From: Verrucomicrobiota bacterium
Lineage (GTDB): Bacteria; Verrucomicrobiota; Verrucomicrobiia; Chthoniobacterales; UBA10450
Direction of reading: 5' to 3'
DNA length: 10,791 nt
NCBI GenBank assembly: GCA_003218815.1
Contig: QHON01000188.1
Span: 1 to 10,791, forward strand
Within the stretch, counting starts at the first letter, position 1, and each line of letters starts with the position of its first letter. Below the pieces are notes generated by a model, which saw only the letters and a program-made list of their open reading frames with translations, was not told where the DNA came from and did not search any database. The position numbers were made by a program, and so were the translations under genes. Below, in pieces: positions 1 through 6,516 of the stretch.

Positions 1-295
1 CGGGGAAGAACGCGCGCGTCGATCTAGCGTCCGCCATTGGCCCGGCTGATTCGTGAGCTGAAAACAGACGCCGCCACAAAAAGAGCGGATTGAAGCGTCC
101 CCGTGCGCGCTTTACGCTACGCCGCCGGAGCGTAAAATGCTCTTTCGCGAGCGGCGGCGTGCTCTTTCTCCCTCGCCAGGAACTATCGAGCAGCCGCTGA
201 TCTCTCACCCGAAAGGGTGCCTCTGGTGAGCGTTTGAAAGGGCTTTACTTCCTCCGAACAAAGCGAAACTATCGGTGCCGAAGCGGGCGCCTCAT
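1..295. other. Left-edge stretch without a confident gene, rich in inverted repeats
   Basis: No convincing gene is seen. A short + frame runs in from the left edge and stops with TGA at 54-56, so it could be the tail of an upstream gene, but 17 codons are too few to identify. Inverted repeats follow: TTTACGCT (111-118) with AGCGTAAA (129-136), and, using part of the first loop, ACGCCGCC (119-126) with GGCGGCGT (153-160). These may form a terminator for an upstream gene, although no T-run follows. At 206-219 a 5-bp stem CACCC/GGGTG closes a GAAA tetraloop. It competes with CTCACC (204-209) pairing to GGTGAG (225-230). The second pair lies 45-65 bases before the next gene and may be in its leader. 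I do not recognise a known riboswitch. Confidence 0.4.
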
Positions 296-976
296 ATGAA
301 TGCAAAATGGCAAAACCTTCAGTGGGTGTTGTTAGCAGGCGCCGTTGGCGGAATGAGCGGATGGGTAATTGGAGTCTCCAATTCGGGAAGTGCCGGATCT
401 CATTGGCCGACCAATTTACTAGCAGGGATTCTCGGCGGTGGTGTCGCCGGGGCAATCGGCGTCTTCCTTCTCGCTAATACAGATCCGACTCAATTTCCCA
501 AAATTCTTACGTTCGCATTGGTTTGCGGCCTTTCCTGGCAAGCGATTCTTGAGACTGGAAAAAGTCTGGCCGTGGGAGCTAAAAACAATCGCGATCTCGC
601 CAAGGCGACTCAGAAAATAGATGAAGGCTTGACGACAAGCACCCCGGATTCGGCCCAGATCCAAACCCTCGCCAACAATACAACGAAAGTCGCTGAGAAG
701 CTGCCAGCCATAACGGATCCTGAGTTGCGTAAAGACGCCGTACAAACAGCAACGAAAGCGGTGGATAAGTTGCAGATCGCTGCACTCGAAAAGCCAGAGG
801 CGGTCTCTGCTCTTGAGCGGATCGGAAAGCAGGCCTCAGCTAGTGGCAGCAAGAACCTTGAAGTCGCAGCCAAGGAGTCGTTGAAGACCATTTCGACCAG
901 CGACAAGGCTTCGCCGGAAATTAAACGAAGGGCGACAGCCGCTTTCGAAACATTAAGCAAGGCATCTGACCTCTAG
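296..976 (+). CDS. Unrecognised membrane protein: three N-terminal helices and a helical tail domain
   Basis: I do not recognise a family. The 226-residue product has three hydrophobic segments at about residues 10-27, 41-60 and 70-85. The first two are rich in Gly and Ala (AGAVGG, LAGILGGGVAGAIG), which suits tight helix packing. From about residue 95 the rest is soluble, rich in Ala, Lys, Glu and Thr, and appears to be a series of amphipathic helices about 25-35 residues apart, somewhat like HEAT or ARM-type repeats. This could be a membrane-anchored scaffold. The start is uncertain: the frame also has a GTG at 275 adding seven residues (MPKRAPH), and neither start has a good ribosome site. 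I prefer the ATG because it puts a short polar leader before the first helix. The gene ends with TAG and faces the DUF6717 gene. Confidence that it is a real gene is good; function is unknown. Confidence 0.8.
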   Translation: MNAKWQNLQWVLLAGAVGGMSGWVIGVSNSGSAGSHWPTNLLAGILGGGVAGAIGVFLLANTDPTQFPKILTFALVCGLSWQAILETGKSLAVGAKNNRDLAKATQKIDEGLTTSTPDSAQIQTLANNTTKVAEKLPAITDPELRKDAVQTATKAVDKLQIAALEKPEAVSALERIGKQASASGSKNLEVAAKESLKTISTSDKASPEIKRRATAAFETLSKASDL

Positions 977-1020
977 ATCGAAGCGAAGCGGCGTACCTGG
1001 CAACAGTAAGGTGTGAGTTC

Positions 1021-1046
1021 AAGAGTCGTCATCGTGCGTGACTCTT
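1021..1046. terminator. Possible bidirectional hairpin between convergent genes
   Basis: AAGAGTC (1021-1027) and GACTCTT (1040-1046) form a perfect 7-bp stem around a 12-base loop. It sits in the 89-bp gap between two convergent genes (stops at 976 and 1068), where a shared terminator is expected. The T-run is weak on both strands (CTTTC on the + strand), so it is not a textbook intrinsic terminator. Confidence 0.35.
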
Positions 1047-1065
1047 TCGAGTTCGAGAAACACCG

Positions 1066-1410
1066 TCAGCCTTTCGGTTCGACCTTCACGTAAATCTCCC
1101 CGGGCGCTCTCGAAAAGTATTTTAAGAGTGCCGGACAGAGCCATCCTTCCATTTTGAATTGGTCGCTGTAATACCAATTGCCGCCCGATTCCGCGCCGGG
1201 CCATTTCAGTTCGAAACGCGACCCGGGAAACTGCGCGGCACTGAAGATTGCACGAAAACCTTTATCGGCATCGGGAATGCTGGCAACGACCTTATCGATC
1301 ATTGTATCAATTCCGGCGATGAACGGTTCTTTCGACAGACCCACCGCGGGATCGTCGAAAACCCACATCCCTTCATATTTGTAAGGCGCGATGACGAAGA
1401 GCGAATTCAC
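1066..1410 (-). CDS. DUF6717 family protein
   Basis: The 114-residue product matches my memory of the small DUF6717 family: an opening of the form MNSLFVIAPYKYEGMWVFDD, then GLSKEPFIAGID, IPDADKGFRAIFSA, and late GGNWYYSD and GWLCPALLKYF. Conserved Trp, Tyr and Phe suggest a compact soluble fold; no signal peptide or membrane segment is present. The biochemical role of the family is unknown to me. The start is GTG at 1410, because the family normally begins just before this FVIAPY block and the next Met (residue 15) would cut it off. The 30-codon membrane peptide gene lies 18 bp upstream on the same strand, so the two are probably co-transcribed. Family assignment is from recall and is fairly confident. 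Confidence 0.85.
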   Translation of the reverse strand: MNSLFVIAPYKYEGMWVFDDPAVGLSKEPFIAGIDTMIDKVVASIPDADKGFRAIFSAAQFPGSRFELKWPGAESGGNWYYSDQFKMEGWLCPALLKYFSRAPGEIYVKVEPKG

Positions 1411-1428
1411 TCCAGTAACAGTTTGCGT

Positions 1429-1521
1429 TTATTGCAAAGAGCGCAAACCCGCGAAGATCATAAGCGCACAGAAGATACCGATGGGAAAGCCGAGCAAAAT
1501 CCAAATCGATATCTTTTCCAT
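1429..1521 (-). CDS. Putative 30-residue single-helix membrane peptide
   Basis: A short frame with ATG at 1519-1521 and TAA at 1429-1431. The peptide begins MEKISIWILLGFP, continues IGIFCALMIFAGL and ends RSLQ. Its composition is strongly hydrophobic over residues 5-26, with Lys3 before and Arg27 after the helix, as expected of one transmembrane segment. An AGGG lies eight bases before the ATG on the minus strand and could serve as ribosome site. The stop lies 18 bp before the GTG of the DUF6717 gene, which suggests an operon. Nothing but hydrophobicity, ribosome site and spacing supports it, so it may be fortuitous. Function unknown; it could anchor or regulate its neighbour (inference). Confidence 0.45.
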   Translation of the reverse strand: MEKISIWILLGFPIGIFCALMIFAGLRSLQ

Positions 1522-1542
1522 CGCATATCCCTATCGCGTCGG

Positions 1543-1571
1543 CTTTCATTCGCGACGAAACTCAGTATAAG
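1543..1571 (+). promoter_or_regulatory. Candidate promoter for tRNA-Arg
   Basis: A TATAAG box (1566-1571) lies 13 bases before the tRNA 5' end, and CTTTCA (1543-1548), a 3/6 match to the -35 consensus, lies 17 bp further up. Distance and spacing fit a sigma-70 type tRNA promoter. The match to -35 is modest. Confidence 0.35.
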
Positions 1572-1584
1572 TGTTTGGCCAATT

Positions 1585-1658
1585 GCGCCCGTAGCTCAGC
1601 CGGATAGAGCAACGGATTTCTAATCCGTAGGTCGGGTGTTCGAGTCACCCCGGGCGCG
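1585..1658 (+). tRNA. tRNA-Arg (anticodon TCT)
   Basis: A complete 74-base cloverleaf without an encoded CCA. The acceptor stem is GCGCCCG (1585-1591) with CGGGCGC (1651-1657), and G1658 is the discriminator. The D stem is GCTC/GAGC. The anticodon stem is ACGGA/TCCGT with loop TTTCTAA, so the anticodon is TCT (1619-1621), reading AGA and probably AGG. The T arm is GGGTG/CACCC with loop TTCGAGT, keeping T54, T55, C56 and A58. All stems are perfectly paired. A near-identical but damaged copy lies 1.35 kb downstream in the same orientation. The 3' acceptor strand is part of a perfect 12-bp palindrome, GGGCGCGCGCCC (1652-1663). Confidence 0.97.
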
Positions 1659-1906
1659 CGCCCTCGGAAAAGTGATTCTAGCGGGAACGCTTTGCCCCTT
1701 CCTCGAAGAATTATCCGTAGCCGACTGCATTGCTGATTTCATTTGAGCACAGAGCGCAGGACAAATTTCGATCGGACACAGGACATTTGACCAGAAGCTT
1801 CTCTACCTGTGACGGTCCAAAGACGTAACAACTGCGTTACCTTTCCTGTGTGGCGCGCGAGCAAAGATCGCCTCCATGTTACGGCAAAAGAAAGGGAACT
1901 CATTAA
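1659..1906. other. Intergenic region upstream of the S74 protein gene
   Basis: No gene is seen in these 248 bases. They hold two direct copies of CAGGACA at 1757-1763 and 1779-1785, spaced 22 bp, about two helical turns, and a small hairpin GTAAC (1825-1829) with GTTAC (1836-1840). The first could be a regulator site and both may be chance. I could not pick out a convincing promoter. The AAGGGA about 11 bases before the ATG at 1907 is a plausible ribosome site for the next gene. Confidence 0.4.
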
Positions 1907-2965
1907 ATGAAAACTGTAACTCTACTAATGACAAATTCGATGACCTGCTCGCCTTTGCGGCGCCGTTTGCTTCTCGTTATGCTCTCGTTCGCTTGTTTTT
2001 GGGTTTTGCCCACAGTGCAAGCGGTTAGCCCGGCACCGGACGGAGGCTATCCAAATGGCAATACAGCTGAGGGAGCTTTTGCGCTCCAGAATCTCACCAC
2101 CGGCGTGCATAACACGGCCGATGGTTTTGGCGCACTCTTTAGTACGACAAGCGGCAGCCACAACACGGCCGATGGAGATATTGCGCTCGCTTCTAACACA
2201 CAAGGCGACTTCAACACGGCCACGGGTGCCCATGTACTCGTAAGGAACACAACCGGCAATTTAAACATCGCATTGGGCTTTTTCGCCGGTCAGAATCTCA
2301 CCACAGGCGATAACAATATCGATATTAGTAATGGAGGTGTTGCTGCAGAGTCGAACACCATTCGCATCGGCAACGAGATTGCCTTCACCGACCTTGAGGG
2401 CGTGATGCACCCCGCCCATACTCAAACTTTTATCGCCGGCATTAGTGGGGCAACTGCCTCAGGCGGAGCGGCGGTATTCGTTAATTCGTCTGGACAGCTT
2501 GGCACGATCACCTCCTCGGCACGTTTCAAGGACGCCATCAAGCCGATGGACAAAGTGAGCGAAGCGATCCTTGCGCTGAAGCCGGTGACGTTCCACTACA
2601 AAAAGGAGCTTGATTCAAAAGGCATCCCGCAGTTTGGACTGGTGGCCGAGGAAGTGGAAAAGGTAAATCCCGCTCTGGTCGTGCGCGACGCCAAGGGTGA
2701 AGTTTACACCGTGCGCTACGAGGCGGTCAATGCGATGTTGCTTAACGAGTTCCTCAAAGAGCATCGAAAGGTAGAGAAACAAGAAACGACGATCAGCAAG
2801 TTGGAGTCTAATGCCGCAAAGCAGGAAGCGACCATCGCGCAGCAGGAGAAGGAAATTATAGCCCTCATGGCAAGCCTTAAAGAGCAGGCAGCGCTCATCC
2901 AGAAAGTGAGCGACAAAGTCGAACTGAATAGACCGGCGCCACAGCTGGTCTTCAACAAGCAGTAA
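1907..2965 (+). CDS. Secreted repeat protein with C-terminal S74 (tail-fibre type) chaperone domain
   Basis: A 352-residue protein with a Sec signal peptide: RRR at 18-20, a hydrophobic core at 21-36 and probable cleavage after VQA at 37-39. Residues 52-136 hold five 17-residue repeats of the pattern NTAxGxxAL..xTTG, likely a beta-roll or YadA-head-like stalk. Residues 137-200 link to an S74-type domain starting near SSARFKDAIKPM (203-214). S74 domains are intramolecular chaperones that help trimeric fibres fold and then cut themselves with a Ser/Lys dyad; Ser203 and Lys208 have the usual spacing. GLVAEEVEKVNPALV (244-258) is the other hallmark. Residues 287-340 form a coiled coil rich in Gln, Glu and Lys. 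The product is probably a trimeric surface or exported fibre. Similar non-phage proteins are common in environmental bacteria. Met8 and Met12 are alternative starts; Met1 has the ribosome site. Confidence 0.88.
   Translation: MKTVTLLMTNSMTCSPLRRRLLLVMLSFACFWVLPTVQAVSPAPDGGYPNGNTAEGAFALQNLTTGVHNTADGFGALFSTTSGSHNTADGDIALASNTQGDFNTATGAHVLVRNTTGNLNIALGFFAGQNLTTGDNNIDISNGGVAAESNTIRIGNEIAFTDLEGVMHPAHTQTFIAGISGATASGGAAVFVNSSGQLGTITSSARFKDAIKPMDKVSEAILALKPVTFHYKKELDSKGIPQFGLVAEEVEKVNPALVVRDAKGEVYTVRYEAVNAMLLNEFLKEHRKVEKQETTISKLESNAAKQEATIAQQEKEIIALMASLKEQAALIQKVSDKVELNRPAPQLVFNKQ
2060..2314 (+). repeat. Five coding tandem repeats of 51 bp (17 residues)
   Basis: Residues 52-136 of the S74 protein are five consecutive 17-residue units starting NTAEG, NTADG, NTADG, NTATG and NIALG, with no insertions between them. 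A sixth begins at residue 137 (NNID...) and diverges. At DNA level the blocks AACACGGCC recur with 51-bp period. Such units usually make a regular beta-solenoid or head domain. Confidence 0.85.
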
Positions 2966-3012
2966 GGCTGTGGGTTTCCTCTACACGCGGCGAGATATTG
3001 GCCTCGCGACCT

Positions 3013-3086
3013 GCCCCCGTAGCTCAGTCGGATAGAGCAACGGATTTCTAATCCTTAGGTCGGGTGCCCGGGTCACCCCGGGCGCG
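3013..3086 (+). pseudogene. Decayed tRNA-Arg (TCT) copy
   Basis: This stretch aligns without gaps to the intact tRNA-Arg at 1585-1658, with six differences in 74 bases. The changes fall where they hurt. Position 3 of the acceptor becomes C, giving a C-C mismatch (3015/3083). A G to T change in the anticodon stem gives C-T (3041/3055). The T loop reads CCCGGGT, not TTCGAGT, so the near-universal T54, T55 and A58 are lost. The sixth, C to T in the D loop, is neutral. The anticodon TCT remains. I read it as a pseudogene; a functional odd tRNA is unlikely. Confidence 0.8.
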
Positions 3087-3102
3087 CTCTTCAGCCAGCG
3101 AA

Positions 3103-4218
3103 TTAGCGAGTGAGCGACTTAGAAATTTGATTGTCTCTGTCACTCATCTCTCGCGATTTTGTGGACGCGTAGCGCTTTTCGTGATCGAGCAACCATTTCT
3201 TTCGCCACAATCCGCCGCCGTAACCACAGAGCGTGCCATCCGCGCGAATGACACGATGACACGGAATCACGATACAAATCATATTCGTGCCATTCGCGCG
3301 ACCGACAGCGCGGCGCGCGTTCTCATCTCCGAGCTGCTTTGCCATCCACGAATAGGAACGCGTTTCGCCAACCGGAATAGAACGCAAAATTTCCCAGGCT
3401 CGCAGTTGAAAGTCCGAGCCGACGGGTGCCAGCGGAATGTCGAACTTCAGGTTCTTGCCGGAAAAATAATCGGCCAGTTGCGAACGGGCCGCATCCAGAT
3501 GCGGATGTTCGCCCGGCACAACATTTCTCCGCAGACGTTTTCGTAAGGTCGACAATTCCCTTTCCGTGGCGCGCCGATCGGTGAATTCGAGCAAGCGCAA
3601 TCCCTCGTCATCCGCCACCGCTATCATCCCGCCCAGCGGGGTTTCGATTCGCTCAGCAAATAAACACGGACGCGTCTTCGCACTTGTCGGTGAATCGCCG
3701 AAAACGCGCGTAAAAGCTTCGCGAAAACCGCTGGCCGATCCGAAGCCGCTGCCGTTTTTTGCTTCATCCACGCGACCGCCACGGCGCACTTCGCTCAATG
3801 CGAGACCCAATCGGCGCGCACGATAGTAAGCCTGAAACGTCATTCCATAGTGTCGCTTGAATTGGCGTCGCGCGGTGGAGGGATCGATCGCCATCGCCGC
3901 AAGCTCTTTATCCGTCAGCCGTCCACCCGGGGCGCGCTCAACTTCAACTCGCAAACGCTCGATCAACTCGGGTAGCTGCTTGTCTGGATTCATCGGATGA
4001 CAGCGTAAGCAGGGACGATACCCATCGTGCAACGCCTGGTTCGGCGTCGCGAAAAAATCGACATTCTCGCGCGCCGGTTTTTTTGCCGTGCACGTTGGCC
4101 GGCAGAAAATTCCCGTCGTCCGCACGCCAACAAAAAAAATCCCTTCGAAGCTCGGGTCGCGATTGACCAAAGCGCGATACATCGTTTCGGAGGGAGGAAG
4201 AAGTTCGGGCGCTTTCAT
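3103..4218 (-). CDS. ada: Bifunctional Ada: alkylation-response regulator and O6-alkylguanine-DNA methyltransferase
   Basis: A full-length Ada of 371 residues. The N-terminal zinc domain has Cys39, Cys43, Cys70 and Cys73 (FCRPTC, RPCLRC), one off the E. coli positions 38, 42, 69 and 72; in E. coli the first takes methyl groups from DNA phosphotriesters and switches the protein into an activator. Residues about 83-181 form the AraC-type DNA-binding domain (LAAMAIDPSTARRQFKRHYG, then GFGSASGFREAFTRVFGDSP). Residues about 190-350 are the O6-alkylguanine methyltransferase, with PCHRV and acceptor Cys320, and upstream IPVGETRSYSWMA. The start at 4218 overlaps the DUF1203 stop as ATGA and fits the E. 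coli cysteine positions; a start at 4245 adds nine residues. A hydrophilic tail of about 20 residues follows the conserved end. It probably activates its own operon; no Ada box was identified. Confidence 0.95.
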   Translation of the reverse strand: MKAPELLPPSETMYRALVNRDPSFEGIFFVGVRTTGIFCRPTCTAKKPARENVDFFATPNQALHDGYRPCLRCHPMNPDKQLPELIERLRVEVERAPGGRLTDKELAAMAIDPSTARRQFKRHYGMTFQAYYRARRLGLALSEVRRGGRVDEAKNGSGFGSASGFREAFTRVFGDSPTSAKTRPCLFAERIETPLGGMIAVADDEGLRLLEFTDRRATERELSTLRKRLRRNVVPGEHPHLDAARSQLADYFSGKNLKFDIPLAPVGSDFQLRAWEILRSIPVGETRSYSWMAKQLGDENARRAVGRANGTNMICIVIPCHRVIRADGTLCGYGGGLWRKKWLLDHEKRYASTKSREMSDRDNQISKSLTR

Positions 4219-4682
4219 ATCCGTTCGATCCGAAACGTGTAACAACCGCGGTCTGCACTGCGTGCATCCACAAACGCAGCCTGGGGATTTTGCAGTAGCG
4301 TTTCAATGACCGCCTCCGGTTCGCCTCCATCTACAGGTTTGGCATCGATCATGTCGTATTCTGAATTATAAGCGCGGAAGACGCGGCCGCTGCGAAAATC
4401 CGACGGATATTCGCCTGTCGCCGCATAGCGCTCGCACGATTGTTCGTGAACGAAAATCGGCCCTGTCTCAGAATACGGATGGCCCGGCGGGATTGCCGCG
4501 AAAGGAAACAAGACCATCTGCTCGCCTGGCTTCGCCCATCGCAAGCAATGGCGACAGGGATATCCTCGCGGCGAATCGACTGCGACTACCCGATGATCAG
4601 ACACGCCGCTTTTGGCCGTGCGCCGCGCCGCCTCCGCGACCTCACTTTTTAGCGGAATCACTCTAAAATTGGAATTTTTCAT
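4215..4682 (-). CDS. DUF1203 family protein
   Basis: The 155-residue product matches the DUF1203 pattern: an opening FRVIPL, then GYPCRHCLRWAKPGE (41-54) with a CxxC pair at Cys43 and Cys46, VLFPF, GHPYSETGPIFVHE (67-80), Cys83 and a YDMIDAKPVDG block (109-119). No signal peptide or membrane segment is present, so it is probably cytoplasmic. The cysteines might bind a metal, but family function is unknown to me. The stop TGA overlaps the ATG of ada by four bases, so the two are translationally coupled, and a role around alkylation stress is possible (inference from position only). Fifty-eight bases separate it from the upstream beta-lactamase fusion, enough for its own promoter. ATG at 4682 has a poor ribosome site. 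Confidence 0.88.
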   Translation of the reverse strand: MKNSNFRVIPLKSEVAEAARRTAKSGVSDHRVVAVDSPRGYPCRHCLRWAKPGEQMVLFPFAAIPPGHPYSETGPIFVHEQSCERYAATGEYPSDFRSGRVFRAYNSEYDMIDAKPVDGGEPEAVIETLLQNPQAAFVDARSADRGCYTFRIERI

Positions 4683-4740
4683 AGTTCAACGTATGTCCAG
4701 CCATCGAGTCGCGCATCGACGAAATTCGGGCAGCGAATTC

Positions 4741-6516
4741 TCAGGGAGCCTGAACTTTCGGCGGCGAACTGGGAAGGATCGGCAGTCGGCGCAACTCGAT
4801 GTGCTCCGAAAGCCAATCGTAACGATCTTTCAAGGCCTGCGGATCGTTCAGGTCGTGCCCCGTGTCGTAATAGAGCACCTTCTTAGGGTCACTTGCGGCC
4901 GCAGCGTAGTGCTCCATGGAAACCTTATCGAAATATTGTTCGAAGTTGGCGAATTGAAGCAGGAGAGGAATCGGCGCGGAGTGACCGACGAAATGAATAG
5001 CATCGATGTCGCCGATGACCTGTACGTATCGCTCCAACTGACCGGGAGGCCGGCTGTTTCTAAAGTCAACTATGCCGGGATCATTACCTCGTAGAAAGAT
5101 ATCCGCACTTTCTGCTACCCCCGCCATTAGCACTGATGTTTTCATCCGCTTGTCGACGGCGGATAGAATTGAACCCCATTGTGCACCGTAACTGTGCCCA
5201 ATGTATGCCAGTCGCTTCGCGTCGACGTCAGGCCGGGCAAGGAGCAAATCGATTCCGCGGCGGAGATCTAGAACTGCCTGAATTTCGATCTCACGATCCA
5301 ACTCCGGTTTGTCGGTATGGTCCGCAGTTTTATGCCACGGTTGCGGGCGATCCCAAGGATAATCGGGCATGAGCGATACGGCGCCAGCTCGCGCGTAGAG
5401 TTTGGCTTCAGGAATGAATTCTGCGCGCGTGCCATTTCCCCAGTGGCCGAAAAGAATAGCCGCAAACGGTCCTTTGCCCTTCGGAACGACCAAATACGCA
5501 GCGACCGGCCCGCCCTTCGGACTCGTGTAAGTGATGTCGCGAAGACTCCCTCCGTCAAACTCTTCGATTATCTTTTCATGGATATCGAACGGCGTCTTTG
5601 CGTCATAATCGAAAAGGTGCGATGCAGTTTGGAAGTCGGGCGTCGCCTTCGCACTGTTCTCGTCAGCACTCGCAAACAATTCGGCCACAATCTTTGCCAC
5701 CTCGGCGATGGCCATTTCTCGGTTGTTCGCAGGCGCTGTTGATCCCACAGAATAAATGGCCAACAGGATCGGTGCGCGATCAGGCGGACGTATGATGGCA
5801 ATATCATTGGTTGCCCCGTTTGCGCACCGCCCGCTTTTGTCGCCCACGCTCCATGTTTTCGGAACTCCAGCGCGAATCATCAGTCCCCCCGTCTTGTTTC
5901 GCAGCAACCAGTCTTCGAGTTGACGCCGCGAGGATTCTGATAAGACACTGGCAACCAATAGACGCTGCATGTCCAAACACATCGCGCCAGGCGTGGTTGT
6001 ATCGCGTTCGTCGCCCGCAATGGCGCTGTTCAGGTCTGGTTCTTTGCGATCGAGTCTCGTTATCTGATCACCAAGTTTTCGCGCAAATTGTGTAAGGCTG
6101 GCTGGTCCGCCAATTGCATCCAGCAAAAGGTTGGCGGCTGTATTGTCGCTCTGTTCGATCGCGGCTTCGCACAACGCGCCCAAGGTCATCCCGGCGTCTT
6201 TGAGCCGTTCTTTTGTCACCGGCGCATGTTCCAAGATGTCTTTTGCGCCATAAGACACGAACCGATCCAATTTCTCCTGTTTCTCATCGACGCGCTTCAA
6301 CACCGCGGCTGCGGCGAGAAATTTGAACGTACTGCACATCGGAAACCGTTCTTCCGCCCGATGATCGAAACGCTTACCGTTACTGGTGTCGAGCGCGGCC
6401 ACACCGATTCGGCCGCCGATTCGTGCCTCTATCGCTGCAACCCGGGCTGCCGCATCATTTTCTGCAGCCGCTGCATTTGCCGCGAGGAAGGCTAGCAACA
6501 GAAAATGTTTTACCAT
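4741..6516 (-). CDS. Secreted class A beta-lactamase fused to a dienelactone-hydrolase-like domain
   Basis: A 591-residue two-domain protein. Residues 1-18 (MVKHFLLLAFLAANAAAA) are a signal peptide. Residues about 20-285 are a class A serine beta-lactamase with all motifs: Ser62-xx-Lys65 (CSTFK), Ser123-Asp-Asn, Glu159-xx-Leu-Asn in the omega loop (RKEPDLN) and Lys227-Ser-Gly. Ser130-Glu166 and Glu166-Lys234 spacings equal the Ambler ones. Cys61 and Cys231 fall at Ambler 69 and 238, the disulfide of KPC/SME-type carbapenemases, with Arg rather than Thr/Ser at 237. Residues about 305-580 are an alpha/beta hydrolase: FGHWGNG, nucleophile Ser442 in GHSYG, His554 in DTGHDL and likely acid Glu526. 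I start at 6516 because the signal peptide begins there; a start at 6576 adds 20 unlikely residues. The ATG overlaps the thioesterase stop by 7 bp. Substrates are unknown. Confidence 0.9.
   Translation of the reverse strand: MVKHFLLLAFLAANAAAAENDAAARVAAIEARIGGRIGVAALDTSNGKRFDHRAEERFPMCSTFKFLAAAAVLKRVDEKQEKLDRFVSYGAKDILEHAPVTKERLKDAGMTLGALCEAAIEQSDNTAANLLLDAIGGPASLTQFARKLGDQITRLDRKEPDLNSAIAGDERDTTTPGAMCLDMQRLLVASVLSESSRRQLEDWLLRNKTGGLMIRAGVPKTWSVGDKSGRCANGATNDIAIIRPPDRAPILLAIYSVGSTAPANNREMAIAEVAKIVAELFASADENSAKATPDFQTASHLFDYDAKTPFDIHEKIIEEFDGGSLRDITYTSPKGGPVAAYLVVPKGKGPFAAILFGHWGNGTRAEFIPEAKLYARAGAVSLMPDYPWDRPQPWHKTADHTDKPELDREIEIQAVLDLRRGIDLLLARPDVDAKRLAYIGHSYGAQWGSILSAVDKRMKTSVLMAGVAESADIFLRGNDPGIVDFRNSRPPGQLERYVQVIGDIDAIHFVGHSAPIPLLLQFANFEQYFDKVSMEHYAAAASDPKKVLYYDTGHDLNDPQALKDRYDWLSEHIELRRLPILPSSPPKVQAP

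Noticed and set aside
181..295. Riboswitch or hammerhead ribozyme around the GAAA hairpin
   Set aside because: CTGAT and GAAA are present but the CUGAUGA core is not, and no known riboswitch consensus could be fitted.
1159..1623. Long + frame of 154 codons across DUF6717 and the tRNA
   Set aside because: It runs antisense to a recognisable family and through a perfect tRNA; composition rich in Arg is that of a shadow frame.
1907..2965. Prophage tail module
   Set aside because: No other phage gene is nearby, and the protein has a signal peptide, which phage fibres lack.
3013..3086. Second functional tRNA-Arg
   Set aside because: Loss of T54, T55 and A58 plus two stem mismatches argues for a pseudogene.
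4219..4245. Ada start at 4245
   Set aside because: The ATGA overlap at 4218 and the zinc-cysteine positions relative to E. coli Ada favour the shorter form.
5317..5742. + frame of 141 codons opposite the hydrolase fusion
   Set aside because: It lies antisense to a gene with intact catalytic motifs and shows no family features.
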